A program made the translations under genes and the position numbers. A stretch of DNA of 33,186 nucleotides from Thermoproteota archaeon (GTDB taxonomy: Archaea > Thermoproteota > Thermoprotei_A > Sulfolobales > Pyrodictiaceae), in contig JAADFC010000081.1 in NCBI GenBank assembly GCA_013153105.1, forward strand, positions 1 to 33,186, in the 5' to 3' direction. Shown piece by piece: positions 22,845 through 29,684 of this stretch (position 1 is the stretch's first letter; each line of letters opens with the position of its first letter). Under the pieces are notes generated by a model. The model was not told the origin of the DNA. It was given only the letters and a program-made list of their open reading frames with translations, and ran no database searches.

Positions 22845-23561
22845 ATGGGTAAGCGGCTCATAGTCCAGCGGCGTGGCCACGCATCGCCCCTCTACCGCAG
22901 CAGGGGCTGGCTACACCCCGCTCCGGCCAGGTACCCGCCCCTCACCGACGTGACGCTCAAGGGCCGTGTCATGGAGCTGCGCCACGACCCTGGCCGCTGG
23001 GTGCCCCTGGCGAGGATCGTGTTGGAGAACGGGCAGGAGTTCTGGATACCCGCCGCTGAGGGCATGTACGTTGGTCAGGTTATAGAGGTCGGTCCCGACG
23101 CGAAGCCGGCTAACGGCAACATACTCCCCATAGGCAAGATACCTGAGGGCACGCAGATATACAACGTTGAGATACGCCCAGGCGACGGCGGCAAACTGGC
23201 CCGCTCCTCTGGCGCCTACGCGGTCATACTCGGCCGCAGCGGCAACAAGACCATAATACAGCTCCCCAGCGGCAAGGCCAAGGAGATCCCCAACGAGGCA
23301 AGGGCCACTATAGGCATCGCAGCCGGGGCGGGTAGGCTTGAGAAGCCCCTGCTCAAGGCAGGCGCCGCGTTCTACAAGTGGAGCGCCAAGCCGCACGTAT
23401 GGCCGCGCGTACGCGGCGTGGCTATGAACGCTGTCAACCACCCGCACGGTGGAGGCAACCACCAGAGCCCCAGCTTCCCGACCACCGTATCGAGGAACGC
23501 GCCGCCGGGCAGGAAGGTTGGCCACATCGCAGCCAGGACCACGGGCAGGCGCAAGCGATAA
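22845..23561 (+). CDS. rpl2: Large-subunit ribosomal protein uL2
   Basis: Ribosomal protein L2 of the peptidyl-transferase region. The 238 residues match the archaeal form: GKRLIVQRRG at the start, PLARIVLENGQEFWIPAAEG, the SGAYAVILGRSGNKTIIQLP block, RATIGIAAGAGR, KPHVWPRVRGVAMNAVNHPH followed by GGGNHQSP (with the conserved catalytic-region His), and a basic tail TTGRRKR. Start ATG 22845 is one base after the stop of the ATPase gene, so it is read from the same transcript as the ced genes unless an internal promoter exists. In most archaea uL2 lies between uL23 and uS19; here uL23 is about 9 kb away. Confidence 0.98.
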   Translation: MGKRLIVQRRGHASPLYRSRGWLHPAPARYPPLTDVTLKGRVMELRHDPGRWVPLARIVLENGQEFWIPAAEGMYVGQVIEVGPDAKPANGNILPIGKIPEGTQIYNVEIRPGDGGKLARSSGAYAVILGRSGNKTIIQLPSGKAKEIPNEARATIGIAAGAGRLEKPLLKAGAAFYKWSAKPHVWPRVRGVAMNAVNHPHGGGNHQSPSFPTTVSRNAPPGRKVGHIAARTTGRRKR

Positions 23562-23600
23562 ACCAGCTGTTGGAGCCGCCGTGGGTGGGGGTGGTGGTGC

Positions 23601-24065
23601 ATGGCGCAGCAGTTCAAGCTTGATGAAGAGATGAGAAAGTGGCTCGAGACGCTGCCGCAGGAGTGGAAGAAGTTCCGCTACCGCGGCTATAGCCTCGAGG
23701 AGCTGCTAGCCATGCCTATGGATATGTTCGTCAAGCTCCTCCCGGCGCGCCAGCGCCGCAGCCTGCTCCGTGGGCTCACCGACCCGCAGAGGAGGCTCCT
23801 CTGGAAGATAAGGAAGGCCCGAAAGAAGATCCTAGAGGGCAAGAAGGTAGTTGTAAAGACTCACGTGCGCGACATGATAATACTCCCCGAGATGGTTGGA
23901 ATGACTATAGCAGTCTACAATGGGAAGGAGTTCGTGCCCGTGCGTATAGTCCCGGAGATGATAGGCCACTACCTGGGCGAGTTCAGCCCTACATGCAAGC
24001 AGGTGCAGCACGGCGAGCCCGGCCTGAAGGCGACGAGGAGCAGCCTCCACGTGGCGCTAAAGTAG
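23601..24065 (+). CDS. rps19: Small-subunit ribosomal protein uS19
   Basis: Ribosomal protein S19 of the 30S head. Diagnostic features in 154 residues: FRYRGYSLEELLAMPMDMFV and KLLPARQRRSLLRG (archaeal/eukaryotic S15e-type N-terminus), VKTHVRDMIILPEMVG, YNGKEFVPV, PEMIGHYLGEFSPT and the end GLKATRSSLHVALK. Start ATG 23601 has GGGTGGGGGTGGTGG immediately before it. It follows uL2 by 39 bases, keeping the normal uL2-uS19 order, but the next gene in the canonical cluster (uL22) is absent here and a methyltransferase gene follows instead. Confidence 0.97.
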   Translation: MAQQFKLDEEMRKWLETLPQEWKKFRYRGYSLEELLAMPMDMFVKLLPARQRRSLLRGLTDPQRRLLWKIRKARKKILEGKKVVVKTHVRDMIILPEMVGMTIAVYNGKEFVPVRIVPEMIGHYLGEFSPTCKQVQHGEPGLKATRSSLHVALK

Positions 24066-24080
24066 GCCGGGCACAGCCCT

Positions 24081-24088
24081 CTTTTACT
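24081..24088 (+). promoter_or_regulatory. CTTTTACT: terminator T run or promoter for the methyltransferase gene
   Basis: A T-rich octamer 16 bases after the uS19 stop and 63 bases before TTG 24151. In archaea such T runs end transcription, but the spacing also suits a box A for the next gene. A similar TCTTTTA follows PCNA (13668-13674) and CTTTTAA follows uL23 (32819-32825). Confidence 0.4.
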
Positions 24089-24150
24089 GTGTCTCAACTG
24101 CTCCGTGTTGCTTAGCCTCGTTCAGCTCCTTCCGGAGGGCATACAGCTTC

Positions 24151-24687
24151 TTGGAGGCAGCGAAGAAGAAGTATATGCGTGAAAGGTACAACGCCACGGC
24201 GACAGGCTACGACGAGCTCTACCGCGAGGAGCAATATGAGAAGTATGGGGCAACGATAAGCTACCTAGCTGGCGTCGACCGCATATGCGATATAGGCTGC
24301 GGCACCCTGCTGCTCCTCGAGTACCTGGAGGGAAAGGGGCTGGCCCCAGCCTACTATGTAGGCGTGGACCTATCCCCGGGTATGCTCCGCGTTGCATCAT
24401 CGAAACTGCGGGATAGCCGCCTGAGAGGGGTCGCCCATCTAGTAGACCTTGTTGAGGCCGATGCAGAGCACCTACCTCTCCGAGCCGGGTCCTGCACCAT
24501 GGCCGTATCCTACACTGTTATAGACCTCGTAGAGAGGCCGGAGGCTATGCTAGCCGAAATGCGTAGAGTGGCAGGCCGAGCCCTGGTGACCAGCCTCAAG
24601 AAGGCCCACAGGCTTCGGGGTAGGGTGGTCCGTCCTGGAAGGTATTTCGGCGAAACGAGTAAGGACTATATCTTCCTCATCGATTAA
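24151..24687 (+). CDS. Class I SAM-dependent methyltransferase
   Basis: A 178-residue Rossmann-fold methyltransferase. The N-terminal region RYNATATGYDELYREEQYEK is typical of the UbiE/Methyltransf_11 group. Motif I ICDIGCGT, motif II GVDLSPGML, motif III VEADAEHLPL, and motif IV-like SYTVIDLVERPEAMLAEMRR are all present. The C-terminus is short and ends DYIFLID, with no substrate domain visible, so the target is unknown. The start is TTG 24151 with GGAGGG 11 bases upstream; ATG 24175 (MRERYN) is the alternative. It lies behind uS19 on the same strand with an 85-base gap. A ribosome or tRNA substrate would suit the neighbourhood but is not shown. Confidence 0.88.
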   Translation: MEAAKKKYMRERYNATATGYDELYREEQYEKYGATISYLAGVDRICDIGCGTLLLLEYLEGKGLAPAYYVGVDLSPGMLRVASSKLRDSRLRGVAHLVDLVEADAEHLPLRAGSCTMAVSYTVIDLVERPEAMLAEMRRVAGRALVTSLKKAHRLRGRVVRPGRYFGETSKDYIFLID

Positions 24688-24706
24688 GCTGGCCGAGCCC
24701 AGCTGC

Positions 24707-26590
24707 TCAGCCCCGCAGCATGGCGTCTAGCAGGATGCGTTGCAGCTTCTTCGGCGTGTCGGCGCGGTAGAGACGTAGCCCAGGAATCCCCTCTACAACG
24801 TTGGGCGGCTCGGCGTCGCCCGGCATTATCACAGCTATCTTCCACCCCCTGGCAGTGGCCTCCGCAAGTGCGGTCTCTACTGGTTTACTCGTGGCCACTG
24901 TCTGCCTAAGGTCTGATATCAATATGAGCTTTGAGGGCGGGTGGCTGCGTGTGGCGTAGTCCAGGGCTCCGCTCACGTCTGTATAGCCTGCGAACCTTGT
25001 GGCGAGGAGCGTCTCGACTGCGCGGAGGGGCGACCTTCGCAGCATAGCCGTGGGGAGGCTCGAAGGCTTCTCGTCGAAGAGTACAAGCCTCGAAACCAGG
25101 GGGGCGAGCGCGGCAGCGGCGGCTAGCGCGTAGAAGGAGTAGGGTGCCATGCTCCCGCTCTTATCTAGAAGCAGCACCAGCCTCCGCCTCGTACCTCTGG
25201 CAAGCCCGACCAGGGGCTGAGGATGCAGACGGATGACCCGGTAAACTGTGTCCCTAACATCTAACGCCACCGCCCTACCTTCAACCTTAACCATCCTCCT
25301 GGCCGCCTCTCCGAAGCCCCTGACAAGCCTACGCCAAAGGATGTGCAGCAGCCTGGCAGCTAGGAGCTTCACCTCGGCGTTGGCGGTGCCCGTGTAGACG
25401 CTGTGGAGTATGCGGAACGCCTCGTAGGGCTCGAGGCCGCGCACAGCCTCCCTCAGCAGCCTCGCCTCGTCGCCCTCTGCGAGCGCCTCGGCCAGGGGGC
25501 CGCTCAGCCTAGCCCGCTCAGCCTCCGCAGCCGCCATGTCGAGATAGCCCCGGTTGCCCGTCTCGAAGTACCGCAGCAGGTAGCTTCGCAGCCTCCCCTC
25601 AGCCCTAAGCCTCTCCGACCCCTCCAGCAGCTCGCCGAGCCTGCCACGCCGCAGAGCCTCCTCGACACCCGGCATGTCCGCAGCCGGCAGCCCAAGGCCG
25701 CGCACCAGCGCTTCAGCCGCCTCCGAAACCCTGCCCTCGCCAGCCATTGAGACAGCCATGTCGATCAGGGCTTCGCGGCCCAGCTCCCGCGCCACCCTGG
25801 GCGCGAGACGGGGCTCAGCCTCCAGCAGAACCCTGGCCCTAGACAATGTCAACAGCCGCCCCCTCGACAGGGCCTCGAAAGCCTTAGCCGCCTCCCCCCC
25901 GCTGGCAGGCCTCTCCCCCCGGTCAAGAGCCTCCGCAATAGCCCTCGCAGCCTGCCTCCTGTCACCCGCCCTCCGAGCAGCCGCGTACACCCGGACAGCC
26001 TCGTCCAGCCTAGGGCTCCGGCCCAGGAGCTGGAGCAGCGCAGCCCCAGCCTCCCCCAGGAGCCGGCCGCCTCTGCGTATCTCAGCCTCAGCCCGGGCCT
26101 TCACAGCCTGCTCGAAGCCCCCATACCTCTCAGCGACCTCCCGCGCTAGCCTGGCAGCCTGCCTCCTGGATACCACGTACTCGCCCCTGCGCCCCCTAGA
26201 GATGAAGCCGAGCAGGCGTAGAGAAATGTAGTCCTGCATCGCCTCCGGCCGAAGCCTCCGGCGCCACTGGACCTGCTCCCCGAAGGAGAGGCCAAGCCTC
26301 CTCAGCCCCTCCTCCACATGCTCCATAACCTCCGCCTCCGGCGCCCCGCAGAGAACCCTCCTCACAGCAGCTGCAACGAGCGCCTCCTCGCCCACCCTCC
26401 TCGCGAACACTGAGGCAACCACGCTGGCGGCCTCACCAGCCCCAAGCTCGCCTGACCCGCTCAAAGCAGCGTATATCGAGAGGAGTCTTGCAGCCTCGAC
26501 CTCCTCCGCCAGGCTCACCTGCAGCCCGGCAGCCCGCAGCCTCCCGGCGACAGCTGCAACGAAGGAAGCCAGCTCCTCTGCATGCTGCAC
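24707..26590 (-). CDS. VWA-domain protein (CoxE-like), partner of a MoxR AAA+ ATPase
   Basis: A 627-residue soluble protein. The first 420 residues are almost entirely helical, Ala/Arg/Glu/Leu-rich and repeat-like. The last 200 form a von Willebrand A domain with an intact metal-ion-dependent adhesion site: DKSGSM (DxSxS), the Thr in FAGYTDVSGAL and the Asp in LILISDLRQ. MoxR-VWA pairs act as chaperone-like systems for enzyme maturation or complex remodelling; the client here is unknown. The start is GTG 26590 (VQHAEEL), 10 bases after the stop of the MoxR gene and behind GGAG; the longer frame to 26662 would overlap that gene with an Arg-rich stretch. Confidence 0.88.
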   Translation of the reverse strand: MQHAEELASFVAAVAGRLRAAGLQVSLAEEVEAARLLSIYAALSGSGELGAGEAASVVASVFARRVGEEALVAAAVRRVLCGAPEAEVMEHVEEGLRRLGLSFGEQVQWRRRLRPEAMQDYISLRLLGFISRGRRGEYVVSRRQAARLAREVAERYGGFEQAVKARAEAEIRRGGRLLGEAGAALLQLLGRSPRLDEAVRVYAAARRAGDRRQAARAIAEALDRGERPASGGEAAKAFEALSRGRLLTLSRARVLLEAEPRLAPRVARELGREALIDMAVSMAGEGRVSEAAEALVRGLGLPAADMPGVEEALRRGRLGELLEGSERLRAEGRLRSYLLRYFETGNRGYLDMAAAEAERARLSGPLAEALAEGDEARLLREAVRGLEPYEAFRILHSVYTGTANAEVKLLAARLLHILWRRLVRGFGEAARRMVKVEGRAVALDVRDTVYRVIRLHPQPLVGLARGTRRRLVLLLDKSGSMAPYSFYALAAAAALAPLVSRLVLFDEKPSSLPTAMLRRSPLRAVETLLATRFAGYTDVSGALDYATRSHPPSKLILISDLRQTVATSKPVETALAEATARGWKIAVIMPGDAEPPNVVEGIPGLRLYRADTPKKLQRILLDAMLRG

Positions 26591-26600
26591 CCTCAGGCTC

Positions 26601-27587
26601 CTACACTCCCGGCCCGAAGACCCTGCGGAGCGCCTCGTCAACGACCTCCTCCTCGCCAACACGCTTGTACAAGACTATAGAGGCTGCCTCGACGACATCC
26701 CCGGCCTCAACGCGGTCCCTACCCTTCAGGGCAGCCAGCCTCCCCGCAATACGCGCCCACAACACGGTATCAGCGGGACCCGGCTTGTACACGGCCCTCT
26801 CGCGCAGCAGCCTGGCAGCCTCAACCATCCTAGCAGCCAGCGCGGCATCCAGCCGTGGACCCGCATCGTAGCGGAGCAGTATTATCTCAACCTCCCTCTC
26901 CGGCGGAGGATAGTCGAAGGGAACCCTCACAACCCGCCTCATGAAAGCGTCGCTCAACTCACCCTGGCCGTAATCCTCGGGGTTGCTCGTGAAGATTATC
27001 TGGAAGCCAGGGTCCGAGGCCCTAACAACACTCCTAAGCTCAGGTATGACGACCCGCCGCTTATCAATAATGTCGAGCAGCAGGTTCTGAAACTCCTCGC
27101 TGCTCCTCCTAATCTCGTCGACAAGCACGCCCGCGCCTAGAACCATCGCAGCCAGCAGAGGCCGCGGCACGAAGCTCCTCTCGTTAAACCCGTACCGGAG
27201 AGCCATCAGCGGGTGGAAGTCGCCGATAACCCTATACTCGTTATAGTTCTCGCTGCAAGGTATAACGAAAGCCGGCTTCCCAGCCCAGAGGGTGAGGATA
27301 GCCTCCCCCAGCTCCGTCTTACCCGTACCCGGCGGACCCTCGAACAGCACCGGCCTCCCCGCAAGGAACGCTGCAACCACAAGCCTCACAGTACCCAAGT
27401 CGACAACCAGCCTATAGTCACGCTTCAGCCTCTCAACGATAGCCTCAGGGGAGCGCACCGGCTCACTAGCAGACTCCAATACGAAGCCATAAACGTCCCT
27501 CACCCGCTCCTCTATACTACCCGCCGCCTCCTCGCCACCCCTCTCGTCCTGGGTCAAGGGGAGCCCCGCGAAGCCGCCGGCCTCCAT
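26601..27587 (-). CDS. MoxR-family AAA+ ATPase
   Basis: AAA+ ATPase of the MoxR group. About 328 residues: N-terminal helix, IVERLKRDYRLVVDLGTVRL, Walker A FEGPPGTGKTE, the MoxR signature region CSENYNEYRVIGDFHP, Walker B VLVDEIRRSSEEFQNLLLDI, sensor 1 IIFTSNPEDYGQGELSDAFM with following Arg finger RRVVRVPFDYPP, and a helical lid. It is the expected partner of the VWA protein encoded 10 bases downstream. Start ATG 27587 (GGGGTGGC just upstream) or GTG 27596; I prefer the ATG. The pair may fall in the MoxR subfamily typified by Aeropyrum APE2220, but that needs alignment. Confidence 0.92.
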   Translation of the reverse strand: MEAGGFAGLPLTQDERGGEEAAGSIEERVRDVYGFVLESASEPVRSPEAIVERLKRDYRLVVDLGTVRLVVAAFLAGRPVLFEGPPGTGKTELGEAILTLWAGKPAFVIPCSENYNEYRVIGDFHPLMALRYGFNERSFVPRPLLAAMVLGAGVLVDEIRRSSEEFQNLLLDIIDKRRVVIPELRSVVRASDPGFQIIFTSNPEDYGQGELSDAFMRRVVRVPFDYPPPEREVEIILLRYDAGPRLDAALAARMVEAARLLRERAVYKPGPADTVLWARIAGRLAALKGRDRVEAGDVVEAASIVLYKRVGEEEVVDEALRRVFGPGV

Positions 27588-27684
27588 CAAAGCCACCCCA
27601 ATCCAACCTCGAGCCCAGAAGCCGCCTCAAGGAAGCTGAAGAGCAACCCGCGGCGCCCTCCAGAGGCCCCGCATGGACGCTCTA

Positions 27685-27706
27685 CTCTAGGGCTGGCACC
27701 CTAGAG
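27685..27706. repeat. Perfect 8-bp inverted repeat in the MoxR / 27793 divergent spacer
   Basis: CTCTAGGG (27685-27692), loop CTGGCA, CCCTAGAG (27699-27706). It lies about 100 bases upstream of the MoxR start and about 30 bases upstream of the box A of the forward gene. It could be an operator for a dimeric regulator or an RNA hairpin. Confidence 0.55.
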
Positions 27707-27737
27707 CCTCCGAGAACCCCCGCACACGCTCCGCCGC

Positions 27738-27746
27738 GGATAAACC
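27738..27746 (+). promoter_or_regulatory. Box A candidate GGATAAACC for the 27793 gene
   Basis: The AT-rich element GGATAAACC stands in G+C-rich sequence about 50 bases before ATG 27793. GGGAGG at 27778-27783 would lie in the predicted leader. Confidence 0.5.
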
Positions 27747-27792
27747 CCCAGCCTCCATGCAGCTACAGGGTACCGCAGGGAGGCGGCGAGTG

Positions 27793-28260
27793 ATGAGCGA
27801 CAACGTCATATACAGCGTTAGGATGCGCAGGGGCCCCGACGTGGTACACTACGACCTCATAGTAGAGGAGGAGGGCATCAGGCTCCGCTACCTAGGCGAG
27901 TACTGGAGCCATCACCGCCCCCGCCGCGGCCTGCAGAGGAGCGCAGACCTCCTCCTCTACAGCATCAACAAGAGGAAGAACAGGCGCAGAGACAGCGGCT
28001 ACGATATACGGCTTGACTACTGTGAGATACGGAGCATCACCCTCCACCGGCCGAGGCTCATACGCCGCCGCCTCCGGCGAGCCGGCAGGCTGGAGACCGT
28101 CGAGGAGGCTGTGAACCCTAGACTTGTAATAGTCACGCGGGACGGGAGGCGCTACGAGCTAGAGGCTGCAGCCAAGGTGTACGAGCTCCTCAAAACGCTG
28201 TTGAAGAGAACCGCCAAGCCGCGCCTCGAACGCTGCGGCGCAGCCTTCGAGGTAGCCTAG
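27793..28260 (+). CDS. Hypothetical basic beta-rich protein
   Basis: No family recognised. The 155 residues begin SDNVIYSVRMRRGPDVVHYD and show alternating strands typical of a PH-like or split-barrel fold: LIVEEEGIRLRYLGEYW, the strand pair ending DYCEIRSITLHRP and RLVIVTRDGRRYELEAA, then a helix AKVYELLKTLLKR. Between them is an Arg-rich segment (RPRLIRRRLRRAGRLE). The order of strands followed by a C-terminal helix is reminiscent of PH-domain proteins, but this is a guess. Start ATG 27793 has GGGAGG 9 bases upstream; the ATG at 27757 is not preferred. It stands alone between the MoxR operon and the convergent 28344 gene. Confidence 0.7.
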   Translation: MSDNVIYSVRMRRGPDVVHYDLIVEEEGIRLRYLGEYWSHHRPRRGLQRSADLLLYSINKRKNRRRDSGYDIRLDYCEIRSITLHRPRLIRRRLRRAGRLETVEEAVNPRLVIVTRDGRRYELEAAAKVYELLKTLLKRTAKPRLERCGAAFEVA

Positions 28261-28343
28261 CAGCAGCCCCCAGTCCACCGCCGGAGGCCGCGGTGATGTG
28301 AGCCCGATAGGCCGAGCCCCGCGGCAGGGGCGATGGAGAGGGA

Positions 28344-28634
28344 TCAACCGGCTGAGTCCTCCCATCCCACGACATACGCCTTGACCCCGAACACGGTGTC
28401 GGACACGGCTCTGGCTGTGGCGGCTAGCTTCTCCGCAAGCCGGGCCGCCTCCTCCCTCGACTCGACGCCCGCGAGCGGTATCTCGACGTAGTACAGCTCG
28501 GGCACGACCCTCGAGCGTGTTACCCTAACCTTGCTGGGCGCGGCCTCCCTTTCGAGAGCCTCTATAACCCTCTTCGCGTCCTCCTCGTAGTAGGTGTTGA
28601 AGAACAGCCTGATGAGCCTCCGCAGGGCCGTCAT
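28344..28634 (-). CDS. Small hypothetical protein coupled to the Cys-cluster protein
   Basis: A 96-residue protein with no family I can name. Helix-strand-strand-helix pattern: TALRRLIRLFFNTYYEEDAK, VRVTRSRVVPELYYVEIPL, SREEAARLAEKLAATARAVS, FGVKAYVVGWE. This fits a small ferredoxin-like alpha/beta sandwich. Start ATG 28634 is 4 bases after the upstream gene's stop, with GGGTGA overlapping that stop, so translation is coupled to the YkgJ-type gene. No cysteines are present, so it does not itself hold metal. Its role may be as a partner of the upstream protein, an inference from coupling only. Confidence 0.72.
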   Translation of the reverse strand: MTALRRLIRLFFNTYYEEDAKRVIEALEREAAPSKVRVTRSRVVPELYYVEIPLAGVESREEAARLAEKLAATARAVSDTVFGVKAYVVGWEDSAG

Positions 28635-28638
28635 GCTG

Positions 28639-29232
28639 TCACCCGAACCTTGTAACGTAGTCGTCGAAGTCATAAACCTCGCTGCAGCCCTCCACGCTGT
28701 CAACCCTCTTGAGCCCGTGCTTCTCCGCGTACTCCAGCGCCGAGGCCGCCTCGAGGAAGGCGGCGCGCGCCGCATCGAACTCGGCGGGGAACACCCTCGG
28801 TATAAGCTGCGGCTGCGCGTTCAGCCTCTCTATAAGCCGCCTACCCATCCTACGGACCCACTCGCACTTCCCGGAAACCATTAGCCTACCAGTGTTAACC
28901 TCCAAGAGCAGAGGGTACATCCTGCATGCTAGCGGCTTGCTCCCGTGGATGGTGCACCTCCGCGTCCCCCTGTCGAAGAAGGGGCAGAACCCCCTTATGA
29001 CCCAGCGGTAGAGCGCGACAGCACACCTTCCCTCGCCGTCCCGGAATACTAGCAGGGGCTCGAACTCCAGGCTCACCCCCCTCTCCTCCGCAAGCTCCTC
29101 CAGCAGCCGCTTCTCCTTAGGGAACACAGTGGGCATCTCGACGGGGTCCTCGAAGTAGCAGCACAGCTCGCAGAACAGGCACTCGAACCGCGGCACCCTG
29201 CCCAAGACGGCCCTCCCCTGCATAGGCTCCAT
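28639..29232 (-). CDS. YkgJ-type CxxCxxCC zinc/iron-chelating protein
   Basis: Member of the YkgJ family (COG0727, often annotated as Fe-S oxidoreductase). Diagnostic Cys motif near the N-terminus FECLFCELCCYF, then GFCPFFDRGTRRCTIHG, KPLACRMYPLLL and a later Cys in SGKCEW. About 197 residues. The family is thought to bind zinc, iron or a cluster; some members act in protein or RNA modification, but the reaction is unknown. Start ATG 29232 with AGGGG upstream; ATG 29223 is the alternative. A TATA-like element lies about 30-38 bases upstream on this strand (29262-29270). The small 28344 gene follows immediately. Confidence 0.87.
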   Translation of the reverse strand: MEPMQGRAVLGRVPRFECLFCELCCYFEDPVEMPTVFPKEKRLLEELAEERGVSLEFEPLLVFRDGEGRCAVALYRWVIRGFCPFFDRGTRRCTIHGSKPLACRMYPLLLEVNTGRLMVSGKCEWVRRMGRRLIERLNAQPQLIPRVFPAEFDAARAAFLEAASALEYAEKHGLKRVDSVEGCSEVYDFDDYVTRFG

Positions 29233-29261
29233 GCGGCCCCTGGGGGTCTGGCCGCGGCCCC

Positions 29262-29270
29262 AACAATAAG
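29262..29270 (-). promoter_or_regulatory. Box A candidate for the YkgJ-type gene
   Basis: On the minus strand the sequence reads CTTATTGTT, flanked by G/C. It lies 30-38 bases before ATG 29232, giving a very short leader. Confidence 0.5.
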
Positions 29271-29304
29271 GCCGGCCTCGCCGCCTACAGGCTGCGGGCA
29301 GCAT

Positions 29305-29572
29305 CCAAAGGCTCGGCCTCGGGGCTGTGAGGAGGGGTGCAAACGCAGACCACCGCCGGGATGAAGAGGTGAACCCGTCCGAGCCGCCTCCCCGGTTCTT
29401 CGTCGGCGGGTGCGGTGGGGCCTCGGGAGAAGAGGTCTACGCCATCGCCCCGGGCGGCTCGGCACTCGGCAAACTCGTCAGCGGCCCCGCGGGGAGGCCT
29501 GCAGCCCCGTGGGGTGCCAGATATTTCCCGCAGGCCTCCAGCGCGTTTGCCCCGTGGCGGGGTGTGGCTGGT
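29305..29572 (+). other. Spacer with a compound hairpin, no convincing gene
   Basis: About 270 bases between divergent genes. A frame is open through it, but the composition (Pro/Gly/Ala) is not protein-like. It contains a 10-bp perfect inverted repeat (GGAGGCCTGC 29493-29502 with GCAGGCCTCC 29530-29539) enclosing a smaller CCCC/GGGG stem (29505-29514), one GCGGCCCCGCGG copy (29481-29492), and a small AT patch AGATATTTCC (29519-29528). Confidence 0.5.
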
Positions 29573-29659
29573 ATGGGTGGTAGGCAGCGGACGAGCCTGT
29601 TCATGACGAGGGAGGAGTCTAAGCAGAAGAGGGAGCGCCGCGGCAAGGGACGCCGCTAG
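29573..29659 (+). CDS. Possible 28-residue basic peptide
   Basis: A candidate very short gene: ATG 29573 with GGGGTG about 8 bases upstream, encoding a 28-residue peptide that starts MGGRQRTSLFMTREESKQ and ends in a basic stretch (KRERRGKGRR). It ends 25 bases before the SPOUT methyltransferase start on the same strand. Basic micro-proteins near ribosomal operons can be ribosomal or RNA-binding, but I recognise no match, and it may be chance. Confidence 0.28.
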   Translation: MGGRQRTSLFMTREESKQKRERRGKGRR

Positions 29660-29684
29660 CGCCGCCTGGCTGAGGGCGGCCCCC

